Positions 8,259 through 16,666 of a stretch of DNA of 59,510 bases are shown here, piece by piece. Numbering within the stretch: the first letter of the stretch is position 1; the number at the start of each line of letters is the position of its first letter. The position numbers and the translations under genes are program-made. The notes under the pieces were generated by a model. That model made no database searches, was not told the DNA's origin, and saw only the letters and a program-made list of their open reading frames with translations. The DNA comes from Deltaproteobacteria bacterium (GTDB lineage: Bacteria > Myxococcota_C > UBA6777), in assembly GCA_002731275.1 (NCBI GenBank), contig PCBK01000066.1:1-59510 (forward strand). Reading direction: 5' to 3'.

Positions 8259-8648
8259 GTGGCCACGTTAGAACGAATTTTATTTGTCGAAGATGATCTT
8301 GATATTCAAGAAATTGCCCGACTCGCGCTGCAAATGGTTGGTGGTTTTGATGTCTCGCTCATGTCTTCGGGCGAAGAGGCTCTTGAAAAAGCCAAAGATC
8401 TCAACCCCCAATTGATCCTGCTCGATGTCATGATGCCCGGGATGGATGGACCAAGCACACTCCGTGAGTTGCGAAAAATGCCTGAATTTACCAATATCCC
8501 CGTCATCTTCATGACCGCTAGAGTGCAACCTCACGAGGTCGCTGAGTATAAAGAACTCGGTGCACTCGATGTTATCTCAAAGCCTTTCGACCCCATGACC
8601 CTCTCCAATACCATCCTCTCGATTTGGGAACAACACCAAGGCTCCTGA
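8259..8648 (+). CDS. Single-domain response regulator (CheY-like)
   Basis: A stand-alone receiver domain of 129 residues with no output domain. It has the acidic pair in FVEDDLD, phospho-acceptor Asp56 in LLDVMMPGMDG, the Thr of FMTAR, and Lys108 in VISKPFD, so it should be phosphorylated normally. The GTG start is preceded by GGAGGA at a good distance. It lies upstream of a multi-receiver GGDEF protein and an Hpt protein and could shuttle phosphate within this set (inference from context). Confidence 0.92.
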   Translation: MATLERILFVEDDLDIQEIARLALQMVGGFDVSLMSSGEEALEKAKDLNPQLILLDVMMPGMDGPSTLRELRKMPEFTNIPVIFMTARVQPHEVAEYKELGALDVISKPFDPMTLSNTILSIWEQHQGS

Positions 8649-8780
8649 CACACTTCTCTTGACTCCTCCCTGAACGTCCTTCTTTTTCGCTGAACTCCAT
8701 CATCAAACTTACAGTTGCGCCGTTTTTTCATCAAGAACGCCTGACAACCTGAGGTGTCCGCGCGCTTCTTTTGAATGAGG

Positions 8781-8795
8781 TGAGAATTTTTCTCA
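8781..8795. promoter_or_regulatory. Operator-like inverted repeat upstream of the GGDEF protein
   Basis: TGAGAA-TTT-TTCTCA, perfect 6-base arms, within the roughly 290-base gap between the response regulator and the multi-receiver gene. The rest of the gap shows no gene or clear promoter. Confidence 0.3.
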
Positions 8796-8940
8796 TATGT
8801 CCGCGTGGTTTCTCTTTTTTATCCGGTGAGTGTGGCTTAAAGTGCTCAAAAAAGAAAGGGTTCATGGGACTTGCTTTCTGTGATCTCTTTCAGTAGTGTG
8901 GAGAAACAACAAAGTCATCAGGATGGGAGGTTCGTTTGGT

Positions 8941-11193
8941 GTGAGTCAGCTGATTTTATTGCTTGAAGATGATCTTGCGCTTCGAGATCAAATTGCCACC
9001 ACACTGACCCAACGTAACTTCGACGTGATCCACGTCGCAAGGGCGACGCAGGCATTTGATATCCTCAAACGCACGGCCGTTGACCTCATCGTTTTGGATA
9101 GTCTGCTCTCCGATATGAATGGGATTGATTTTATCGCGCAGTTGCGATTTGAAGGGGTGATCACACCGATCTTGTTTATGTCCGCGTTTCCGACATTGCT
9201 CGAAGACAACCGCACACTCAAAATGCTCACACATGAGCTCGGTGTGTCGAGGATCTTGAGCAAGCCTTTCCAGTTACAAGAGCTGCTGTTTCACGTTGAG
9301 GTCTTGCTCGCTGATGAAAAGGAACGCCACGAAGAGGCTGTTGATGATGGCTCATTTCGCACGCAGCCGCTCCCAGTGGTCGAGCTAGAGGAGGATATAT
9401 CTCTCTTTTTAGAAGAGCATCCTCCAGGCGCACTGCCCCCCCAGATGTCCTATCGGGAAGAGGGTGTGAGGGTCGAAGAAGACGCAGCAGCGCTTCCTCC
9501 ACAACCACATCGCACACGGACGCGCAAACAAAGAGATGTCTCGGGGTGGGATGATGCTGCGTTTCGAACAGAGGTGGAAAAAAAGCTCGATGACGATCTC
9601 GTCCGCATCGACTTACAAAAGCTGCGAGAACGTTTTAAACTCTCCAAACAAATCCAATCCAAAGCCCACGTGCTCAGAGAAGCTCGCTCATTGGCCAAAG
9701 TGCTCTCAAAGAGCATCGGCGTGACACCTCACCTGCAAGGACTCTCACAGGTCGCTGCGCTCCTGCAACAACTGGAGCAGAGTTACCAGGAAGGGACGCT
9801 GGACTCGGCCAATCCTCTTTGGATGGAGATCGATGGGTTGCTCAGGGGAGTCACCTTCGCACACCGTGAGTTTATGCAGGCACAGCTCGAACAGAAACCT
9901 CGTGGAGATATTGTCGCGAAGTTACTGCTCGTGGATGAAGATCCTTCTGCATTGATAGGTCGGCTTCACAACGAACAAACAGCGCTCTTTCAGCTGTTTC
10001 CCGCGAGGAGCCTCGAAGAGGCCGAGAAGTGTCTTGAAGAGTACGATATCGATGTCGTGTTCGTGCGTATCAAGGCTGGTGATGAGAGTGGTATTCGCAC
10101 CGCACGACTGCTTCGCACGACACCTGGATATGCAGAGCTTCCGATCGCCTTCTTGTCCTCTGACGCATCGATGGATATGCGTGTACAGGCGTCTCAGCTT
10201 GAGAAAACGCTGTTTCTCAGCGCGCCCTTTGAGGTGGACGAGCTGGTAAAAGCGATTCAGCAATTGCTATTACATCGTAAAAACGGACAACATCGGGTGT
10301 TACTCGTCGACGATGACAATGACCGCGCAAACCAGGCGCTGCAGATTCTCACGCAGGCTGGGATGAAGGTCCACTGGGTCGATCGCCCCGGTGATGTACT
10401 CAGTGTTCTCGAAGAAACACGCCCTGATGCCGTGCTCCTCGAAGTCTCCACAGCGATCCTCGGTGGGGTCGATTTGTGCAAGATGCTGCGTGCGGCCCCT
10501 CTTTGGCAGGGCTTGCCGCTCTTTTTACTCTCCGAACACGACAAGGACAGCCTACGTATTGCGGCTTTTGAGGCAGGTGCAGATGATTTTCTCGTGCGAC
10601 CTTTGCGAAAACAAGAGCTGCTCACCCGTATTGAATCGCGTATCGCACGTACCCGTAGTCAAAGAGAATCTCTGTACCGAGATCCCCTCACCGGGTTGAT
10701 AAAGAAGGCCGCGGCGCTCTATGCTCTCCACGCAAGGTATTCTGAGGCGCTTCGCAACCAGAAGACGCTCGCGCTTTGTATGATTGATGTCGATCACCTC
10801 AAACAAATCAACAAGGGCTATGACGATCTCAGCGGTGACAATGTCTTGGCATCACTTGGGCGGTTGATTCGCCTTGGATGTCGGGTGGAAGACATTCGTG
10901 GATATTGGGGGGCGGATGAGTTTGTCGTCGGATTTTACGGCGAAGATCTTCCCTCTGCGGTCATGATTATCGAGCGCATTCTCCAGGAGTTTCGCAAGTT
11001 TGAGTTTGAAGATGAGAAAGGGATGACGTTCCACGCGACATGCAGCGCAGGGGTGGCGGTCTACCCCGATGAGCACGATACGCTCGAAGGTTTATTTTCT
11101 TTAGCATGTCAAAGATTGGAACACGCGAAACGCTCCGGACGGAATCGGATCGTGAGTCACGATAGAAAGGACAATGTGGATGAACAAGGATGA
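8941..11193 (+). CDS. REC-REC-REC-GGDEF signalling protein
   Basis: Receiver 1 (about residues 1-120) is intact, with EDD, Asp53 and Lys108. A long, partly helical linker follows (about 125-320). Receiver 2 (about 327-441) has Arg376 where the phospho-Asp should be. Receiver 3 (about 448-565) has Glu501 at that position. A GGDEF diguanylate cyclase-like domain follows (about 575-745), with DPLTGL and CSAGVAVYP motifs, but the signature is GADEF (657-661) rather than GGDEF. Thus only receiver 1 looks phosphorylatable and cyclase activity is uncertain. I prefer the GTG at 8941, ten bases after GGGAGG; starts at 8896 and 8923 are possible. It overlaps the Hpt gene. Confidence 0.87.
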   Translation: MSQLILLLEDDLALRDQIATTLTQRNFDVIHVARATQAFDILKRTAVDLIVLDSLLSDMNGIDFIAQLRFEGVITPILFMSAFPTLLEDNRTLKMLTHELGVSRILSKPFQLQELLFHVEVLLADEKERHEEAVDDGSFRTQPLPVVELEEDISLFLEEHPPGALPPQMSYREEGVRVEEDAAALPPQPHRTRTRKQRDVSGWDDAAFRTEVEKKLDDDLVRIDLQKLRERFKLSKQIQSKAHVLREARSLAKVLSKSIGVTPHLQGLSQVAALLQQLEQSYQEGTLDSANPLWMEIDGLLRGVTFAHREFMQAQLEQKPRGDIVAKLLLVDEDPSALIGRLHNEQTALFQLFPARSLEEAEKCLEEYDIDVVFVRIKAGDESGIRTARLLRTTPGYAELPIAFLSSDASMDMRVQASQLEKTLFLSAPFEVDELVKAIQQLLLHRKNGQHRVLLVDDDNDRANQALQILTQAGMKVHWVDRPGDVLSVLEETRPDAVLLEVSTAILGGVDLCKMLRAAPLWQGLPLFLLSEHDKDSLRIAAFEAGADDFLVRPLRKQELLTRIESRIARTRSQRESLYRDPLTGLIKKAAALYALHARYSEALRNQKTLALCMIDVDHLKQINKGYDDLSGDNVLASLGRLIRLGCRVEDIRGYWGADEFVVGFYGEDLPSAVMIIERILQEFRKFEFEDEKGMTFHATCSAGVAVYPDEHDTLEGLFSLACQRLEHAKRSGRNRIVSHDRKDNVDEQG

Positions 11194-11515
11194 AGCTCTG
11201 CAGGAGCGATTGCGTGTGATCCGTAAAGGTTTTTTTCGCAAGCTGCCTTCGCGATTGACGCGCATTGAAGACAACAAAAATCAATGGCTCCAGAGCCAAG
11301 ATCAAGAGGCCTACGCAGCATTTTATCGAGATATTCATTCTCTCGCGGGCTCTGCCTCGACGTTTGGAGCCGAAGAGTTAGGCATGCAGGCGCGCGAACT
11401 GACAAATATGTTGAAGACCTTCGCACAAGCTCCCCTCCCAAACGAAACGCAACGACAGACCATCGATGCGTTGCTCGCCAATCTTCATCAAATCGTCGAA
11501 GCGCACGTCCAGTAG
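11180..11515 (+). CDS. Histidine phosphotransfer (Hpt) domain protein
   Basis: A small helical protein of 111 residues with the Hpt signature IHSLAGSASTFGAEELGMQARELT and predicted phospho-His53. It can pass phosphate between receiver domains. ATG 11180 has AAAGG nine bases upstream and overlaps the end of the REC-GGDEF gene, so the two are translated together. Its natural partners are receiver 1 of that protein and the single-domain regulator at 8259. No sensor kinase is encoded nearby. Confidence 0.85.
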   Translation: MNKDEALQERLRVIRKGFFRKLPSRLTRIEDNKNQWLQSQDQEAYAAFYRDIHSLAGSASTFGAEELGMQARELTNMLKTFAQAPLPNETQRQTIDALLANLHQIVEAHVQ

Positions 11516-11551
11516 GGGCGTTTCAATGAAAAATACTGACAAAGGGGTCCA

Positions 11552-12616
11552 ATGATGCTTGTGTTACGCCGTTTGTTTGGCGGGTTGTGTTTGTACGTTG
11601 TGTGTGCGCCGCTGTTGCTCGTGACAGTGCTTATCGCCTTCTCTTCGCACGCACTCTATGGTTCCATGTTGGCTGACGATGTACCCAGAAAGATCGCGCA
11701 GCAATTACCCCCCTTTGTCGATCATATTTTGGCCGTCTCCAAACGCCCAAAAGCGGTAAGGCAACCTGACGCAAAAGCCTGGATAAAGGCGGTCTCTTCA
11801 AGCGAAAAACCGCCTTCTTATTGGGTGCAGCAGCTCAAACTCTCCGAGTGGTTACGAGTGGAACTTTCTCGTGTTGTGCGCGATGTACAGAAGGGATTTC
11901 GGGGCACGTTGAAAAAGAAGACCATCTACTGGGACAACAAGGGATTAAAGCAAGCGCTCCATTCCAAGGCGTTTCGTGACTACTTACATCGTGTCCTCGC
12001 GAAGATACCTGCATGTCGTCCTGAACAAAACAAGGAGTGGCAGGCGATGATCATGAGGGAGCGTCGCCACCTCTACTTTCCGACTTGTAACCCTGAGCAA
12101 CAGGTCGCTTACAACACGGCACACAAGGCGATCGCGGACGCGATTGTCTCTGTGATTCGTATCCCCAAACGCGAAGTGGTACTTTACAAGAGCGACTTCA
12201 AGCGAGTGCATTTGCTCTCGAAGCCTTTTGCGATGATGGGGTGGTGGTTACTGCTGTTCCCATTGCTTATGATGGCCTTATCTGCGTGGATCATGTCGGT
12301 GGGAAGGCGTTGGGCGATCAGGCATGTCAGCGTCGCGGTGATGTTGGTCTGTGCAGCGCCGTTGCTCTTTCTCGAAGCCGTACAGGCCGAGCTGCTTCGC
12401 CGTTTGCTCTCCAATCCTTGGGTGTGGGAGTTGTGGGCTGGGTTCTCGTTATGGTCTGTGGACGCACAACGTGAATTTATGAGGGGGCTGTTACCTTTGC
12501 TGGTGTCGTGGATGCAACCCTTCTTCTCCTCCCTCTCTAGTGTCCTGATGGGGCTGAGCGGCCTCGCGGTCCTTGGTCTCCTCGCTTCCTCTCTCGTCTC
12601 AGAGAAAACATCATAA
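11552..12616 (+). CDS. Membrane protein of unknown function
   Basis: 354 residues. One N-terminal membrane segment (about 10-35) is followed by a basic, probably extracytoplasmic region (about 36-220) with two Cys about 25-30 residues apart (IPACRPEQ ... FPTCNPEQQ), then three or four hydrophobic segments (about 228-350). I do not recognise the family. AAAGGGG precedes the ATGATG start. It lies 36 bases after the Hpt gene on the same strand, so it may belong to the signalling transcript. Confidence 0.7.
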   Translation: MMLVLRRLFGGLCLYVVCAPLLLVTVLIAFSSHALYGSMLADDVPRKIAQQLPPFVDHILAVSKRPKAVRQPDAKAWIKAVSSSEKPPSYWVQQLKLSEWLRVELSRVVRDVQKGFRGTLKKKTIYWDNKGLKQALHSKAFRDYLHRVLAKIPACRPEQNKEWQAMIMRERRHLYFPTCNPEQQVAYNTAHKAIADAIVSVIRIPKREVVLYKSDFKRVHLLSKPFAMMGWWLLLFPLLMMALSAWIMSVGRRWAIRHVSVAVMLVCAAPLLFLEAVQAELLRRLLSNPWVWELWAGFSLWSVDAQREFMRGLLPLLVSWMQPFFSSLSSVLMGLSGLAVLGLLASSLVSEKTS

Positions 12617-12663
12617 CTTCAGGCAAAAATGCAGAGCTCTCCTGCGTGCTCATCCGATGTTGT

Positions 12664-14136
12664 TCACTTGGTGCAGAATGAACCGTTGGACTGTGGGCTT
12701 TTTTGGCATGTTGCATTGGCTCCGCAGTCGCTGTCTTTTGTGCAGCTCTTCGTACAAAATCCGCTGCCGTCGGCTTTTAAGATTTGACAATACAGTCCCT
12801 GTTTGCAGAAGACTTTTTTGCTGGGGTTACAGGCTTGCAGGACATCTGCGTTGCCTGGATAACTCTCTGGAAGACACAGCTTCTCCGAAAGAGTTGGAAA
12901 TTGGTAGCAGACGTGTTTGGTCTTGGAGGTTTGGTTCCACAGGCATTGTGCATCGTTTTGGCAGCCGATTTGGATGCACCCATGTTGAATGGGTGTGAGC
13001 GCGACACAGTAAAAGCCTGCATGTTCGCAACCTTGTTTGGGATCGCAAGGTTGGATACAGACAGGGGGGCGTTCAGAGGAGATCCTGTGGCAGGTGAGAC
13101 CTGGTTGGCAGGGGATGTAGTCTGTACTGCCTGCGTTTGTGACTTGTCCGCAAATATCGCCTTCTGAGGCAGAGGGGAGGCAGATATTTTGGTAGCAAGA
13201 GGAGGAAGCTTTACAGATCTTGCTGCGGTTGATATCACAGAAGGTTTTATCGGGGACCTCTTCGGCGCATATGTTGACGATGCTACCGTATACATTGAGT
13301 GGGAGGCAGCGTGTACGTTTGTCGAGGTTGTTGGTGCAGGTGCTGTCTTGTTTGCAGCTCTGGAAGCAAAACCCCGAGGCTGGCGTTGTGCGAATACACA
13401 GCTCGCCTTTGCTGCACTCTGCGTTGGAGTAGCAGCTCTGATGGAGTGTACAACCATCGTCGATGACAGCGTTACAGTCGTCATCTAAGCGGTTTCCACA
13501 GACCTCTGTGGGTTGGGGGCCGACGGCTCCCTTACAGGCACCCCATGTGCGGTCTTCCTGGCATGTGCGGATGCCGTATTTGCAGTTTCCTTTGTTGGCT
13601 GTACCTTCGGGGATGGGGATTTCCTTGCCGTCTGGACCGGTCTGACTGTAACAGGGCTCGGTGCTCCCTGGGATACAATATTGTTTGCAGCCAGGATCGA
13701 ATTTGTCGGTCTGTCCGTCACAGTCGTTGTCGATGCTGTCCCCACAAGTCTCGGCGTCGTTTTCTGGGCTGGGGGTGCGTGGGACACAGTTCCCCCATTT
13801 GGAAGCGTTGAGATAAGATGGGTGACAGGTCTGTAACCCCTCTCTGCATTCATTTGCTCTTGTACGCTGTGGACGACATGTTCGGCTCTTTCCTTTCTCG
13901 TTGCAGTCTTCTCTTGGGACAGCGCTGCAGGTGCCGTTGTCGCAGATCCCTTCGAAGTTTTGGCCAGAGCACTCACAGTCTTTTGTACAAGGGCTCCCTG
14001 TGGGGTCGAGTGAGACTGTTGTTGAGACGCCTTCTGTGGTGCAAGTCTCAGGTGGCGAGCAGTGACTTTGTGAGAGAGAAAGCAACGTGAGACACAACAC
14101 ACAACAGCGTGTCCATAACCTGTGTACATGGAACAT
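12664..14136 (-). CDS. Secreted cysteine-rich MopE-like protein
   Basis: 490 residues with a hydrophobic leader (about 1-25) and roughly 50 Cys. It has two copies of the MopE-type metal-binding motif, ETCGDSIDNDCDGQTDKF and EVCGNRLDDDCNAVIDDGC. The C-terminal half repeats short Cys motifs of the form CxxxxxCxxxxxC, as in secreted Myxococcota proteins. The lipobox is not canonical (SQSHC), so it may be free rather than lipid-anchored. AGGAGG lies just before the ATG. It is convergent with the membrane protein gene; its partner and function are unknown. Confidence 0.75.
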   Translation of the reverse strand: MFHVHRLWTRCCVLCLTLLSLSQSHCSPPETCTTEGVSTTVSLDPTGSPCTKDCECSGQNFEGICDNGTCSAVPREDCNEKGKSRTCRPQRTRANECREGLQTCHPSYLNASKWGNCVPRTPSPENDAETCGDSIDNDCDGQTDKFDPGCKQYCIPGSTEPCYSQTGPDGKEIPIPEGTANKGNCKYGIRTCQEDRTWGACKGAVGPQPTEVCGNRLDDDCNAVIDDGCTLHQSCYSNAECSKGELCIRTTPASGFCFQSCKQDSTCTNNLDKRTRCLPLNVYGSIVNICAEEVPDKTFCDINRSKICKASSSCYQNICLPSASEGDICGQVTNAGSTDYIPCQPGLTCHRISSERPPVCIQPCDPKQGCEHAGFYCVALTPIQHGCIQIGCQNDAQCLWNQTSKTKHVCYQFPTLSEKLCLPESYPGNADVLQACNPSKKVFCKQGLYCQILKADGSGFCTKSCTKDSDCGANATCQKSPQSNGSFCTK

Positions 14137-14396
14137 TTTTAACCTCCTGCGGGATCACCTGCATCTGTTGTAACACGAGCAGTCTTGTCTGTGGTTGTCT
14201 TTTGTGAAAGTCTGGTTCTAACGATTGGACGCAGAAGCCGAGTGGAATGCTTACAGCTCTTTGTATGGAGTGTGTTGGGCATCTTTGGCATACCCGGATG
14301 TGAGCGGGACGTTGCGAAAGCTGAAGAAACAGCGTATATTGGTGCCTTATCAACAAATCTTTTCGGTCCGTTTGTGTGCTTGGAGGGCTTTAGGAT

Positions 14397-16628
14397 ATGG
14401 CCGAACGAGGGAACACCTCAAATCATGAAAACACCACAAAGACGATGTCTTCAACAGAGGATATCTTGGAACAACTCGTGCTGCCGCCCAAGATGTTTGC
14501 GGTCTCTCTTGTTGGGAAAGGAGAGCTGCTGTTTGTTTCTGCGCTGATGATTCTGTTGTGGGTTGGGTATGTCTTGTGCATCGGTTGGGCAGGGGCGTCG
14601 CTCGCGCAGTTTGCGGTCCAACATGTCTCGTGGGTGCGTGGTGCTCAGGCCGGCTTTTTGTCGACGCTTTGGTTTGTACTGCCACTGTTGTTCGGTGTGC
14701 CTTGTTTGCTTTTGATGATCCGTGTGCTGTTTCCACACACCGAAGAGGACTTACAGACCCAAACTCTGACGCGCAAACAAGAGCCTTTTTTGTACGACTT
14801 CGTCGAGAAAATATGCTCCATGTTAGAGGTGACTTTGCCCGTACGTATCGAGGTGGACAATCGCCTTGAGGTGTTCGTCGATCTCCACACGCCAGAACAA
14901 ACAGGTGCACGCAAGGAGCTGCTCATCCGCTTCGGTTTGCCGTTAGTTGCAGCGCTTGATCTTCGCCAGATGACGGGGATGCTCGTTCACGAAGTGAGTC
15001 GCTTTCGCGATCGCATTGGGCAAACGTTGTCCTCCTTTATTCTTTCGATGTATCGGTGGTTCTTGCGCGCCGTGTTTGAGCGCGATGTGTGGGATGAGCG
15101 TTTGCAGTTGGCCTCACATATGCCCGTCGTAGGGGTGTTGTTGTTTCCACTGCGGCTCTTCACATGGCTCAATCGCAGTCTGCTGTGGTTGTTGATGGTG
15201 TTCGCGCATATGGTGAGCTTCTCTACACTGCGCAGGAGTCTGTTTCAAGCAGATCGCCGTGAAGTGCTGTGGATGGGGACCGAGAGCTTCATCGAGCGAT
15301 TGGTACGTCTGCGCATGCTCGGTTACGCTGCGGAGTCTGCATACCACGACCTCGAACAATCCTGGAATGACGGGCAACTTGGCGATGACCTGTCCGCCTT
15401 GATCGCGACAGAGCTCGAACAGCTCCCTCCTGAGATCAAGGGACAGGCCAAAGAAGAAGCCGAACACGCCGAGGGATTATTCTTCGAGCCTTTTCCTTCT
15501 GACAGTGAGCGTATTTCACACGCCCGTGTCCTCGATGAAGAGGGACGTTTTTCGGTAAAGGGGCAGGCCTCTATCTTGTTTCAAGATTTTGCGTCTTGTA
15601 GCGAAGAGATGACCCTCACCACGTATCAGGAGCTACTTGGAGATGAGATCCAGCGCAGCAACCTGATCCCGACAGCGTCGTTGTTGGAAAAGCAGCGCAT
15701 GGTATCCCAAGAAGCCGAGAGCCTGATGCGGTTTTTTCAAGGGGCGTTTTCGATCCTTCGTATGCCTGTTTTTCCTATGTTACCGGAGCGGCCCACGATG
15801 GACGCGGAGCAGATCGTGCCGGAGTTCCAAGAACTTCGTCGACAGATCAAGAAGGAAGCACCCGAGACTTGTGAAGCGCTTGAGCAATATGAGCTGTCCC
15901 ACTCACTCAAACAAAACGCCGTGTTGATGGAGTATCTGCAAGAGGCAGGGTTAACACACCAGGTGGATGCTCTGGGGCGCGCGTTCGGGGATATCCAGAG
16001 TCCGGAAGAGGCGATGCAGCAAAGTGATGCGATCCGTAAAGAGGTGATGCCTCGCTTGTTGGCTTTCGAGAAGATGGTGATGATGCGCTTCGATCTGGCC
16101 ATGCAGGCGCTGCAACTCCCTGAGGTCCTCGATGTGTGCCAAGCGGCTAAGGAGTGGCGTAGAGAGGCTGATGAGTTGCTCGGGACATTGCGCTCACTTG
16201 AGCGTCTCTCCGAGTCTTTCCTCGCACTTCACGAACAACATATTCGCCAAGGTTCTTTGGTCTTTCAGATCGAGCAGGCTGTCGGAAACAGCGCCTTGAG
16301 CGAGCGATTGTATGCTCTCCACGAAGAGCAAGTGCGGCGTTTGTTGTCGATCCGCGGGGCGCTCTCCCTCGAGCCGTACCCTTTCTCCCACGCCGACGGG
16401 ACCATCATGATGAGCCAATATGCCCTCAAAGAACTTCCGCCTGAAGAGGATCCTTATCTCTGCTTTATGGCAACAGAGGCATTTATTGAGCGTTATGTCA
16501 GAGTGCTCTTTCGCCTCGCCGGACGGCTGGCGTTTCTCGCTGAGCAGGCTGAAGAGAGCCTGGGACTTCCCCCTCTTGATGAACCTGAGATCTCTTTTAT
16601 GACCGGTCCCTCCGGACTTCCTCTATAA
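14397..16628 (+). CDS. Large membrane protein with degenerate M48-type peptidase domain
   Basis: 743 residues. Two N-terminal membrane segments (about 45-105) are followed by a domain shaped like M48 zinc peptidases. LLIRFGLPLVAALDLRQMTGMLVHEVSRF aligns with the M48 helix, but HExxH has become HEVSR, so the second zinc His is missing. A later segment, SLFQADRREV, resembles the M48 E-x3-AD region. More hydrophobic stretches lie near 240-290, and a long acidic helical region fills the rest. It is probably an inactive, scaffold-like homologue. GGAGGG precedes the ATG. Divergent from the MopE-like gene. Confidence 0.62.
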   Translation: MAERGNTSNHENTTKTMSSTEDILEQLVLPPKMFAVSLVGKGELLFVSALMILLWVGYVLCIGWAGASLAQFAVQHVSWVRGAQAGFLSTLWFVLPLLFGVPCLLLMIRVLFPHTEEDLQTQTLTRKQEPFLYDFVEKICSMLEVTLPVRIEVDNRLEVFVDLHTPEQTGARKELLIRFGLPLVAALDLRQMTGMLVHEVSRFRDRIGQTLSSFILSMYRWFLRAVFERDVWDERLQLASHMPVVGVLLFPLRLFTWLNRSLLWLLMVFAHMVSFSTLRRSLFQADRREVLWMGTESFIERLVRLRMLGYAAESAYHDLEQSWNDGQLGDDLSALIATELEQLPPEIKGQAKEEAEHAEGLFFEPFPSDSERISHARVLDEEGRFSVKGQASILFQDFASCSEEMTLTTYQELLGDEIQRSNLIPTASLLEKQRMVSQEAESLMRFFQGAFSILRMPVFPMLPERPTMDAEQIVPEFQELRRQIKKEAPETCEALEQYELSHSLKQNAVLMEYLQEAGLTHQVDALGRAFGDIQSPEEAMQQSDAIRKEVMPRLLAFEKMVMMRFDLAMQALQLPEVLDVCQAAKEWRREADELLGTLRSLERLSESFLALHEQHIRQGSLVFQIEQAVGNSALSERLYALHEEQVRRLLSIRGALSLEPYPFSHADGTIMMSQYALKELPPEEDPYLCFMATEAFIERYVRVLFRLAGRLAFLAEQAEESLGLPPLDEPEISFMTGPSGLPL

Positions 16629-16666
16629 TACACACATACACTCGTCTTTGCGTTTCAAAAGGATAC

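Noticed and set aside
12777-14129. Alternative long ORFs within the MopE-like gene on both strands
   Set aside because: The frame at 12664-14136 has the leader, the Cys pattern and CGDSIDNDCDG motifs; the others are shadows of its Cys-rich codons.
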